A DNA stretch of 64,000 bases from Dechloromonas sp. HYN0024 (GTDB lineage Bacteria; Pseudomonadota; Gammaproteobacteria; Burkholderiales; Rhodocyclaceae). A program made the translations under genes and the position numbers. Under the pieces are notes generated by a model. It worked only from the letters and a program-made list of their open reading frames with translations. It made no database searches and was not told the DNA's origin. The stretch is from assembly GCF_003441615.1 (NCBI RefSeq), contig NZ_CP031842.1, positions 2,550,001 through 2,614,000 on the forward strand, given 5' to 3'. Shown here piece by piece: positions 1-7,411 of this stretch (position 1 is the stretch's first letter; the number at the start of each line of letters is the position of its first letter).

Positions 1-1
1 C

Positions 2-100
2 GCGGGGCTGTGGCAGGGCACCGGCAATAACGCCAGCACGAGCAGTCTCTCGCGCTGGCAGGATTTGCTGGCCCGGGCACGCGCTGAAGGCTTCCAGTGA
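2..100 (+). CDS. C-terminal end of a CDS, probably LapG periplasmic cysteine protease (partial)
   Basis: An open frame enters from the left edge and stops at 98-100, giving the last 32 residues of a protein (Ser/Arg/Trp/Leu-rich, ending in EGFQ). It lies 10 bases upstream of lapD. LapG, the calcium-dependent cysteine protease that cuts large surface adhesins, is normally encoded directly before lapD, and a short Trp-Xaa-Xaa-Leu-Leu helical end fits that family. The catalytic Cys-His-Asp residues lie outside the window, so the assignment rests mainly on its neighbour. Confidence 0.5.
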   Translation, partial: AGLWQGTGNNASTSSLSRWQDLLARARAEGFQ

Positions 101-110
101 GGTAATCGAC

Positions 111-2033
111 ATGTCCTTATTCCGACAACTCTGGCTTGCGGTCATCGCCAGCGCGGTGATCGCCTTTACCGGCAGCATGGTCGTCAGCACGCTGACGGCC
201 CGCCATTATCTGGAGCGCCAGCTAGCCATCAAGAACAACGACAACGCTGCCACCCTGGCGCTGGCCATGTCGCAACTCGACAAGGACCCGGTCACCATCG
301 AACTGCAGATTTCTGCAGTATTCGACAGCGGCCAGTACGCGCTGGTTCGCCTGACCGACCCGGACGGCAAGACAATGATCGAGAAGGCCGGGCCGCAAAA
401 TGCCGGGCGCAATGTTCCCGAGTGGTTCATCCGCCTTTTGCCGATTGAGTCAAAGCCGGGACAAGCCCAGGTTTCGTCGGGCTGGAACCAGTTTGGCACG
501 ATCGAACTGATCAGCCACAGCAGCTTTGCCTACACCGAACTGTGGTGGGGCGCGCTGCAGTTGCTCGGCTGGTTTGCCATTGGCGGGATTCTGGTCGGTT
601 TGCTCGGCATGGAGTTCCTCGGCCGCATCCGGCGGCCGCTCGACGCTGTCGTCGGGCAGGCGAAAGCAATCAGCGAACGTCGCTTCACGACGATCAGCGA
701 ACCGTCGACGCCCGAACTGAAAAGCCTGGCCAGGGCGATGAATGCCATGGTCGAACGGCTCAAGGCGATGTTTGCCGAAGAAGCTGCGCGTCTCGAGCAA
801 CTACGCCGTGAAGCCAACCACGACAGCGTAACCGGGCTGGCCAACCGCGCCTTTTTCATGAACCAGCTGGCGGCCGCCCTCAGCGATGATGACGCACCAC
901 CGTCCGGCTCACTCGTCCTTCTGCGCCTCGCCGACCTGGCCGGCATCAACAAGCGGGCCGGGCGCGAAATGGCCGACGAAGTCCTCCGTCGCATCGGCAG
1001 CACCCTGAACGGGCTGATCGAGGAAAAGCCGAACGCGGCCGCCGCCCGCCTGAACGGTGCCGATTTTGCGCTGCTTCTGCCGGGGGTGCTCAACCCCGCG
1101 CCGTACGCTGAAATACTCCTCCACGCCCTCAACGACCTGGTGGCGGCCGGTCAAATTGACGGCGAGCGGATCGGCTACGTCGCCAGCAGCAGCTATCAGC
1201 ACAATCAGGGCATGGCCAAACTGCTGGCCGGTGTCGATGCAGCGCTAGCCTCAGCGGAAACCGAGAGCGGGCTGGGCTGGTGTCGGGCCGACAGCTACGA
1301 CGAACAACAGCCGACTTCCAGCGCCGACTGGAAAAAGCTGCTCGATGGCGCCATCCAGGCCCAGCGCCTGCGCCTGATCGACTTCCCGGTGGCCGGCTAT
1401 GGCGGCCAGTTGCTCCATCTCGAATGTCCGCTGCGCCTGCAAACCACCGAAGGCGGCGAATGGCTGGCCGCCGGCAGCTTCATGCCCATGGCAGCCCGCC
1501 TGGCGATGACTTCCGAACTCGATCTGGCAGCAGCCCGGCTGGCCATCGAGCGGGTTGCTGCCGGTGCCCTTGCGGTGGCGGTCAACCTGTCAGGCGAGTC
1601 GATTATGGACGCCACCTTCCGTAACCGGCTTTTCGCCCTGATTGCCGCCCGCAAGGATCTGGCCCCCCGTCTCTGGCTGGAAGTATCGGAGATTGGCGTC
1701 TTCAAGCACTTCAATGCCTTCCATGCTTTCTGTGACGCCATGCGTCCGCTCGGCTGCCGTCTCGGCATCGAGCACTTCGGCCGCCAGTTCAGCGAAATCG
1801 GCCGCCTGCACGGCATTGGCCTCGATTACCTCAAGGTAGACGGCAGCTTCATCCGGGCCATCGATAGCCAGACCGGTAACCAGACTTTCATCAAGGGCCT
1901 GTGCAGCATCGCGCATAATATCGGCCTGACGGTCATCGCCGAGGGCGTGCAGAGCGCCGGGGAACTGGCCATCCTGCCCGAACTGGGCTTCGATGGCGCG
2001 ACCGGACCGGCTGTCCCGAGGAAGGAACGATGA
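111..2033 (+). CDS. lapD: LapD-type c-di-GMP receptor with degenerate GGDEF and EAL domains
   Basis: Inner-membrane receptor that binds c-di-GMP and, in the known Lap system, sequesters LapG in the periplasm so that adhesins stay on the cell surface. Visible order: TM helix about residues 8-28, periplasmic LapD/MoxY-type sensor about 29-150 containing the SGWNQFG tryptophan region used for LapG capture, second TM about 148-170, HAMP about 171-225, GGDEF about 235-395, EAL about 410-635. Both output domains look catalytically dead: the GGDEF signature reads NGADF, EAL reads ECP (HLECPLR), and the usual DDFGTG reads EHFGRQ. A GAGG Shine-Dalgarno precedes the ATG at 111. Its last codons overlap the next gene by 4 bases, so the two are probably co-transcribed. 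Confidence 0.9.
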   Translation: MSLFRQLWLAVIASAVIAFTGSMVVSTLTARHYLERQLAIKNNDNAATLALAMSQLDKDPVTIELQISAVFDSGQYALVRLTDPDGKTMIEKAGPQNAGRNVPEWFIRLLPIESKPGQAQVSSGWNQFGTIELISHSSFAYTELWWGALQLLGWFAIGGILVGLLGMEFLGRIRRPLDAVVGQAKAISERRFTTISEPSTPELKSLARAMNAMVERLKAMFAEEAARLEQLRREANHDSVTGLANRAFFMNQLAAALSDDDAPPSGSLVLLRLADLAGINKRAGREMADEVLRRIGSTLNGLIEEKPNAAAARLNGADFALLLPGVLNPAPYAEILLHALNDLVAAGQIDGERIGYVASSSYQHNQGMAKLLAGVDAALASAETESGLGWCRADSYDEQQPTSSADWKKLLDGAIQAQRLRLIDFPVAGYGGQLLHLECPLRLQTTEGGEWLAAGSFMPMAARLAMTSELDLAAARLAIERVAAGALAVAVNLSGESIMDATFRNRLFALIAARKDLAPRLWLEVSEIGVFKHFNAFHAFCDAMRPLGCRLGIEHFGRQFSEIGRLHGIGLDYLKVDGSFIRAIDSQTGNQTFIKGLCSIAHNIGLTVIAEGVQSAGELAILPELGFDGATGPAVPRKER

Positions 2034-3493
2034 GTACCGAAATCGAACTGAAGCTTCAGCTCAGCCCGAAGGCCGCGAAAAAGCTGGCCGAACACCCCCT
2101 GCTTGCCGACATCCCGGCACAGAAGCAGCATCTGCTCAACACCTATTTCGACACGCCATCCCTTGAATTGCACGCCCGGCGGGTTGCCGTCCGCTTTCGC
2201 AAGAAGGGCTGGATCTGGCTATGTACGGTCAAATCAGCCGAACCGGCCAGCGGTGGACTGGCCATGCGCAGCGAATGGGAGGCCCCGGCCACACCGGGCA
2301 CATTCGATTTCAGCCACGTAGACAATGCCGATTTCCGCAATTTTCTCGAGCGGCGCACCCATCAGTTCGAGCCAATTTTCACCACCGACTTTCGACGGCA
2401 AATCTGGCATGTCCCCTTTGGCGAATCGCTGATTGAACTGGCCATCGACCGCGGCCAGATCGAAAGCCGTGGCCGTAAAACGCCCATTTGCGAAATCGAA
2501 CTCGAATTGCTTTCCGGCCGCGTCGACGACATCTTCGGCCTCACCCGGCAACTTCAGAAAAACCTCGACCTGTTTCCGGCCATCGCCAGCAAGGCCGAGC
2601 GCGGCTACAACCTGTTCCTCGACGAACCGCTCCGCCCGTTCAAGAGCAAGCCGGTACCAATCAATGACCAGCAGACCCCGGTCGAGGCCTTCCGCAGCGT
2701 CGCCCTGGGCTGCCTGGAACACTTCCAGCGCAATGAAAAAGGCCTGCTGATCGGCGGCGAACCGGAATTCATCCACCAGGCCCGCGTCGCCCTGCGCCGC
2801 CTGCGTTCAGCCATCAAACTCTTCGCTCCGGTGCTGCCCCCCGAATTCGTCGCCGCCTACGGCCAAACCTGGCAAACCCTGGCCGGCGCACTCGGCGACA
2901 CGCGCAACTGGGATGTCTTCCTCGACGAAACCCTGCCCCCCATCGCCGCCGCCTTTCCCGACAACCGCGACATCAAGCGCCTGCGCAAAGCCGGCCAGCG
3001 GCGCGCCACCAGCGCCCGCAAATCGGTCACCGGCCTGCTTGCCGTCAGCGAATACCCGCGCCTGCTGCTCGAATTCACCGCCGCCATCTACACCCTGGGC
3101 GATACCCTGCCGATCCCGATCAAGGCGTTCGCCCGCCAGCAGATCGCCAACCACGCCAAAAAGGCCCGCCGACTGGCCCAGCGCCACGCCGAACTAAGCC
3201 CGGCAGAGCGGCACAAAATGCGTATTGCTTTCAAAAAGCTGCGCTACACGCTGGAGTTCTTCACCCCCCTGCTATCCGAACGAAAAGTCGGCCCCTACCT
3301 CGCCGCGCTGGCCCAGCTACAGGACGAACTCGGTCTCATCAACGACCACGTCACCGCCGAAACCCTCCTCGCCGAAGCCCTGGCCGGACGCCCGGTGGGG
3401 CCGATTCATGGCTGGATATCGGGACGGCACGCATTGCTCGTCAGCGAACTACCGGAATCGCTGAACACCTGGCTGGCACAGCATACGCCTTGA
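2030..3493 (+). CDS. CYTH-CHAD domain protein, probable inorganic triphosphatase
   Basis: 487 residues, similar in architecture to E. coli YgiF. The N-terminal CYTH domain (about residues 1-200) starts with the ExExK-type metal and phosphate-binding motif (EIELKL) and has the Arg/Lys-rich strands of the triphosphate tunnel, including AVRFRKK. The C-terminal CHAD domain (about 215-480) shows its conserved His/Arg helices (HQARVALRRLRS and HKMRIAFKKLRY), which bind polyphosphate in characterised members. The likely reaction is hydrolysis of inorganic triphosphate in the cytoplasm. The ATG overlaps the lapD stop (ATGA), so translation is probably coupled. Any functional link with the Lap system is unknown. 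It ends 2 bases before a convergent gene. Confidence 0.88.
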   Translation: MSTEIELKLQLSPKAAKKLAEHPLLADIPAQKQHLLNTYFDTPSLELHARRVAVRFRKKGWIWLCTVKSAEPASGGLAMRSEWEAPATPGTFDFSHVDNADFRNFLERRTHQFEPIFTTDFRRQIWHVPFGESLIELAIDRGQIESRGRKTPICEIELELLSGRVDDIFGLTRQLQKNLDLFPAIASKAERGYNLFLDEPLRPFKSKPVPINDQQTPVEAFRSVALGCLEHFQRNEKGLLIGGEPEFIHQARVALRRLRSAIKLFAPVLPPEFVAAYGQTWQTLAGALGDTRNWDVFLDETLPPIAAAFPDNRDIKRLRKAGQRRATSARKSVTGLLAVSEYPRLLLEFTAAIYTLGDTLPIPIKAFARQQIANHAKKARRLAQRHAELSPAERHKMRIAFKKLRYTLEFFTPLLSERKVGPYLAALAQLQDELGLINDHVTAETLLAEALAGRPVGPIHGWISGRHALLVSELPESLNTWLAQHTP

Positions 3494-3495
3494 GC

Positions 3496-4884
3496 TTAAA
3501 TCCGGCCGCTACACCAGAAACGCGGCCCGCCGCCGCAATACTCAGGCGCCCCGACCAAATCGGGGTAGCTCATCACGGCCACCGTCACCAGCAGGAGGTT
3601 CGCCGCCCCCCAGAGCAATAGCGGAATCCAGACCGGAACCCTCACGCCATCACCCTGAAACCGGGGCAAGCAACGGGCTGAACACCAGCCAAAGGTAATC
3701 GCCAGCCATAGCTGCGGATAAGGCATGACCAGCACGCCATCGACCATGCTTTGCACCATCGATGACAGCACGGCGAAGAGCAAGGCCCAGCGCAGATCAG
3801 CACCGGCCATACCATCACGGAACCTGACCTCGCCAAACACCCTAACCAGCCAGACCACCACGGCAGCCATCATCATGAAAAAGGCCGGCAAGCCCCACTC
3901 GCTGGCCAGTTGCAACAGCGCCTGATGCGGGTGGGCCGCCACCCAATTCTTCAACGAAGCAAAATGCATCGGCCCGACACCCAGCCAGGGATGCTCAACA
4001 ATCGTCGCCCAGGCGTGTTTCCACAGAATTTCCCGCAGCGACAAGCCAAAAACCTGCTGGCCGGCAAAGCGATAATCGACCACCTGCCCGGTCACCCACG
4101 AAACCGTATGCAAGATTAGCCAGGCCAGCGCGAAGCCGAGCAGCATGACCACGAACATACGCTTTGCCGTCTCTCGCCCCCCGCCCTTCAAGCTCCAGAA
4201 CAGAACGGCAACCGCCACCCAGGCGGCAATCGTGCCACGCGTACCGGCCACGAAGACCATCGCGGCCAGAGAGATCATCAGAAATAGATCAAAACTGCGC
4301 GGATAGCGGATATCGCTGCCACCGGGCAGGCATAGCACGGCACCGAGCAAGGGCATCGCCAGGGTCAAAAACTGCCCCTCGAAGCGCTCATTGGAAAAAC
4401 CGTAGAGCAGACTGATCGGGGTGAAGAAAAGATCGGCATGCCCCAGTGCCGAGACAAATGAGACGTAAAACTGGAACACCGTGCTCGCCAGCAAGAGCCG
4501 CAACAGGCTGCCCAAAACCAGATCGGCCCGGTTGCCGAATTGGCGCATGAGAATATAAATGAAGGCACTGAGGCCGATACTCGCCACCAGCAAGGCCAAC
4601 TCGGTGGCGGCCCAGAAAGGGTGTAATGCCCAAGCAGCGGACACAGCCCCCAGCACAAGGATGCCATTGGCCGACCACAACCAGATTCGATTAAAGCTAA
4701 CAATGGCCGAAGAACGGAGCAGAAAAGTCCCAACCAAGGCCAACGTAAATACGGCAACCTGCCCCAGACGCTGCTGGTCGTGCCACGTCAGGTCAGGATG
4801 AGGCACAAGAATAACCAAACCGGCCAGCAAAGCTGACGAGGCCACAAGGATTGATAGGGCTTTTATCTTTAACTGTTCCGTCAT
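3496..4884 (-). CDS. O-antigen ligase / Wzy-family membrane glycan transferase
   Basis: 462 residues with about 11-12 predicted membrane helices and the large periplasmic loop of the Wzy_C family. The loop holds the GVGPMHFA and HPHQALLQLASEWG segments, matching the conserved G-x-G...H-N-x-x-L pattern of WaaL/PglL ligases. Such enzymes move a lipid-linked glycan onto an acceptor (lipid A core or a pilin) in the periplasm. The C-terminus has a CGGGPRFWCSGR tail seen in pilin-associated ligases. It lies 95 bases downstream of a type IV pilin gene, beyond that gene's terminator, and near a second PglL-type gene. Pilin glycosylation is therefore the favoured role, with O-antigen ligation as the alternative. 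No clear Shine-Dalgarno precedes the chosen ATG. Confidence 0.75.
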   Translation of the reverse strand: MTEQLKIKALSILVASSALLAGLVILVPHPDLTWHDQQRLGQVAVFTLALVGTFLLRSSAIVSFNRIWLWSANGILVLGAVSAAWALHPFWAATELALLVASIGLSAFIYILMRQFGNRADLVLGSLLRLLLASTVFQFYVSFVSALGHADLFFTPISLLYGFSNERFEGQFLTLAMPLLGAVLCLPGGSDIRYPRSFDLFLMISLAAMVFVAGTRGTIAAWVAVAVLFWSLKGGGRETAKRMFVVMLLGFALAWLILHTVSWVTGQVVDYRFAGQQVFGLSLREILWKHAWATIVEHPWLGVGPMHFASLKNWVAAHPHQALLQLASEWGLPAFFMMMAAVVVWLVRVFGEVRFRDGMAGADLRWALLFAVLSSMVQSMVDGVLVMPYPQLWLAITFGWCSARCLPRFQGDGVRVPVWIPLLLWGAANLLLVTVAVMSYPDLVGAPEYCGGGPRFWCSGRI

Positions 4885-4912
4885 TGCGGGGCATTCACGA
4901 CCAAATCTGCAT

Positions 4913-4945
4913 AAAAAAAGCCGGGGTAATTCGCCCCGGCCTTTT
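4913..4945 (-). terminator. Rho-independent terminator of the type IV pilin gene
   Basis: The 7-bp GC stem GCCGGGG/CCCCGGC (4920-4940) with a 7-base loop is followed on the minus strand by seven T residues. On the plus strand it has CTTTT after the stem, so it may also work in that direction. Confidence 0.85.
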
Positions 4946-4946
4946 A

Positions 4947-4967
4947 AATAGGGGTCTGACCCCTATT
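4947..4967. repeat. Perfect 21-nt palindrome, REP-like element
   Basis: The sequence AATAGGGGTC-T-GACCCCTATT is a perfect inverted repeat with one central base. It lies between the pilin stop codon and its terminator. The GGGGTCTGACCCC core resembles intergenic palindromes found in many proteobacterial genomes, some of them mobilised by REP-associated tyrosine transposases. Only one copy was noticed in this window. Confidence 0.6.
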
Positions 4968-4979
4968 AAGTTTCTGAAA

Positions 4980-5324
4980 TTAGCTCACCTTGCAGGTGCC
5001 ATCATCATAGTTACAAGAAATTGACTTACCCGGGGTGCCGCGGGGTGCAGTGAAAGTGTCCGTAGTTCCCTGAGCCGGCACAGCGGTCGGGCCAGCCTTG
5101 TTACATGCTGAAAAAGGAGTAGTCGACAACAAAGAAGCGTCGCTATTGGCGATTGCTGCTGCCGCACCATGCGCGATAGCAGTTGCCTCAGCCAGACAAG
5201 CAGCATCAGCAGATTTCTGGGTGTAAGTACGATACTGCGGGAGCGCCACAGCAGCCAGAATGCCGATAATAGCAACAACGATCATCAGTTCGATCAGGGT
5301 GAAACCTTTTTGCACGTTCTTCAT
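4980..5324 (-). CDS. pilA: Type IV pilin (PilA-like major pilin)
   Basis: 114-residue prepilin. A 7-residue leader MKNVQKG is cleaved before [20 protein letters not shown], the canonical class IVa N-terminus with Glu5 of the mature protein. Two C-terminal Cys residues (in [14 protein letters not shown]) could form the D-region disulfide, and there is an earlier Cys pair. The chosen ATG has a strong AAAGGAG Shine-Dalgarno; an ATG 60 bases further upstream is in frame but would spoil the leader. The short, Ser/Thr/Ala-rich C-terminal half offers O-glycosylation sites, which matches the glycan transferase genes on both sides. It is followed by a palindrome and a strong terminator. Confidence 0.9.
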   Translation of the reverse strand: MKNVQKGFTLIELMIVVAIIGILAAVALPQYRTYTQKSADAACLAEATAIAHGAAAAIANSDASLLSTTPFSACNKAGPTAVPAQGTTDTFTAPRGTPGKSISCNYDDGTCKVS

Positions 5325-5372
5325 TTGAATCTCCTTTGCATGACAAGGCGGAAAAGCCGCTGGTCTACCTAT

Positions 5373-5388
5373 AACAGTATTCATGCCA
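5373..5388 (-). promoter_or_regulatory. Candidate sigma54 (-24/-12) promoter for the pilin gene
   Basis: On the minus strand the sequence TGGCATGAATACTGTT matches the -24 element well (TGGCA, G at position 7), but its -12 element is CTGT rather than TTGC. It would place the transcript start about 37 bases before the pilin ATG. A sigma70 alternative (TTCACG, 18 bases, TTATAG) overlaps it. Upstream, a palindrome GACGAA-A-TTCGTC lies at 5527-5539. Confidence 0.35.
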
Positions 5389-5593
5389 GGTCCGTGAAAT
5401 AGTTCGCACTTACCCAGAAAACCCGAAACAGCTTCTGAATCAGCACATTAAAAACACTAACCAAGCGAGAAAATGGATAGCGTTCGAAAACACCCAAAAA
5501 AATGACAATTTACGTCACCCGAGCAAGACGAAATTCGTCAGATGTCACAAGCGGAGAACCCCTTCTCAACAAACCACCCTCAACAATGAAGTA

Positions 5594-7312
5594 TCATCTT
5601 TTCGCTGCAACGGGGCGGTGTAGGCATGGTTTCCAATCGACGATACTGTAAAAGTCATTGGCTTCCTTCGCCGCTTTCCACTGCTCGGCCAAATCCAGGA
5701 TAATTCCACTGGGTGCCATTATGCATATTCTGCCCAGCCATTCTTTGGCCTCCTCTGGCCGCCCGTTCAGCGCAAGATTCTGGGCTAGCTGAAACATCAA
5801 AAATGTCTCCGGCGTTGCGCTCAGCACACCATTCATCCAGGCGTAGCTCTTTGGAGAAAGCCCTCGCCCAGGTATCGCATTGGCGAACGCCAGCCGCTCA
5901 CCCCACTGGGTCAGTACCATCAAGTCAGGCTGCATGTCCGGCGGAACCGCCTTCCCTTTACGGCCAAAATAGACGTTGTAATAGGTTCGCTCAACCTCAA
6001 GGCAATCGGTGATGGTGACCCACACGCTACAGACAACCACCAGCACTACGCCCAACCCGATCCACTTTCGGCAAACAAGGTAGCCCTTCGCCTTGGCACG
6101 CAGCAGCAGAACCCCGAGCATCATGCCGCACGGCAACGAGAAGTAAGCGTAGTGGAGCGGCAATTCAAGCATGGCGTGAACGAGAACGACGCCTACCGCC
6201 AGTAGCGGCAGGATGAAGTTCCCCTGCCTCAGATTGGCCACAAAACGCCGAAACGTACCGGCCAGAACCAGCAGAATCAGCCCTCCAAGCACCAACCCGT
6301 TATACAAAAGGAGATCAAGCACAAGGTTGTGGGAATGCTTGGTCATTCCATCGGTCACTGGAAAGTCTCTGGCTGCGAAGACCGCCTCCGTAATCTGCCC
6401 CCAGCCGTAGCCAAACCAGGGTCGATCCAGAAGTACGGGAACTAGGCTCTTCCACATTGCCAGCCGGATGGGATCAGCCAGTTGGCGATGTACAGCCGCC
6501 TCGCCAAAGAGCCAGTCATTGATGGCCGGCAAGCTGAAACTCAGGGCGAAGAAATAGACACCAAAGCCGAGCAAGGCGAGGTTAAAGCGCTTTGGCCGGC
6601 TCTCGCCCCAAAAGAAGTACAAGCCGACGAGAATAACGATGACATTCAGCCAGGCCGTTCTCGACTCGGTCAGCACCACACCGAACAACAGATAGACAAT
6701 TAGCGCGATAGCCAGCGCCGCCCCGAGGGTCTTGCGCACATAGCCCCAGGCCACACCGACAACGCCCATCAGCAGCAAGGTCGCCAACTGATTGGGTTGC
6801 GCCATGTTGGCATAGAAGCGACCCTTACCCGCGCCGATCACCCATTGGCCCCCAACCGACAGCTGAAACCATTGCATCAACTGCATACCGACCGACACGG
6901 CCGCACCAATAATGATCGCCAGAAACAGAAAGTCGAGACATTGCCCAGGCGTCGACTTTTCCCAATGCCACCCGGCAAAGATGGCGAGCGCGAAGCCGAG
7001 GAGGTATAGCGAGTTGATCCATGCCGTTCCGGATGAATAAATAATGCCCCCGGCAAACTGCAGCCACGGGACGGCGGCGAGCAGCATGAAAAACAAGCCA
7101 AAACCGACCAGTTCAAGCTTGCCCGGCGAGCGAACCAATACCCACATTGCCACCGCCAGCAACACAATACCGGCAATGGCATCCGAGTAAAACGCCAGCC
7201 ATGGCCGGGTATGATTGGGAATCAGCCAGGCTAGGGAAAGGAAGACGGCGAGAACGGCCAGCATGACTGGCGGCATCACGACAACGGATTTGGGGGGAGG
7301 CATTTCAGTCAT
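5594..7312 (-). CDS. pglL: PglL-type pilin O-oligosaccharyltransferase
   Basis: About 572 residues. The N-terminal two-thirds has about 10-12 membrane helices. The PglL_A region has the signature around ANMAQPNQLATLLL, followed by the Wzy_C catalytic region (WFGYGWGQI and SHNLVLDLLLYNG, with the conserved His). The C-terminal soluble part (WGERLAFANAIPGRG...) is the Wzy_C_2 domain typical of pilin oligosaccharyltransferases. The enzyme transfers glycan en bloc from undecaprenyl-PP to pilin Ser/Thr in the periplasm. The frame stays open to an ATG at 7411, but the extra 33 residues are Cys/Arg-rich and not membrane-like, so the ATG at 7312 (or 7303) is preferred. Neither has a good Shine-Dalgarno. 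It is followed, 270 bases on, by the pilin gene on the same strand. Confidence 0.85.
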   Translation of the reverse strand: MTEMPPPKSVVVMPPVMLAVLAVFLSLAWLIPNHTRPWLAFYSDAIAGIVLLAVAMWVLVRSPGKLELVGFGLFFMLLAAVPWLQFAGGIIYSSGTAWINSLYLLGFALAIFAGWHWEKSTPGQCLDFLFLAIIIGAAVSVGMQLMQWFQLSVGGQWVIGAGKGRFYANMAQPNQLATLLLMGVVGVAWGYVRKTLGAALAIALIVYLLFGVVLTESRTAWLNVIVILVGLYFFWGESRPKRFNLALLGFGVYFFALSFSLPAINDWLFGEAAVHRQLADPIRLAMWKSLVPVLLDRPWFGYGWGQITEAVFAARDFPVTDGMTKHSHNLVLDLLLYNGLVLGGLILLVLAGTFRRFVANLRQGNFILPLLAVGVVLVHAMLELPLHYAYFSLPCGMMLGVLLLRAKAKGYLVCRKWIGLGVVLVVVCSVWVTITDCLEVERTYYNVYFGRKGKAVPPDMQPDLMVLTQWGERLAFANAIPGRGLSPKSYAWMNGVLSATPETFLMFQLAQNLALNGRPEEAKEWLGRICIMAPSGIILDLAEQWKAAKEANDFYSIVDWKPCLHRPVAAKR

Positions 7313-7411
7313 GAGGGAATACGCTTGGTCAGAGGTTGGCCGGACACAGTCCGAAAAAATTATGCATAACCGATGAACCGTACCACAGCGGCAGCCCTCC
7401 ACCGCGCCCAC

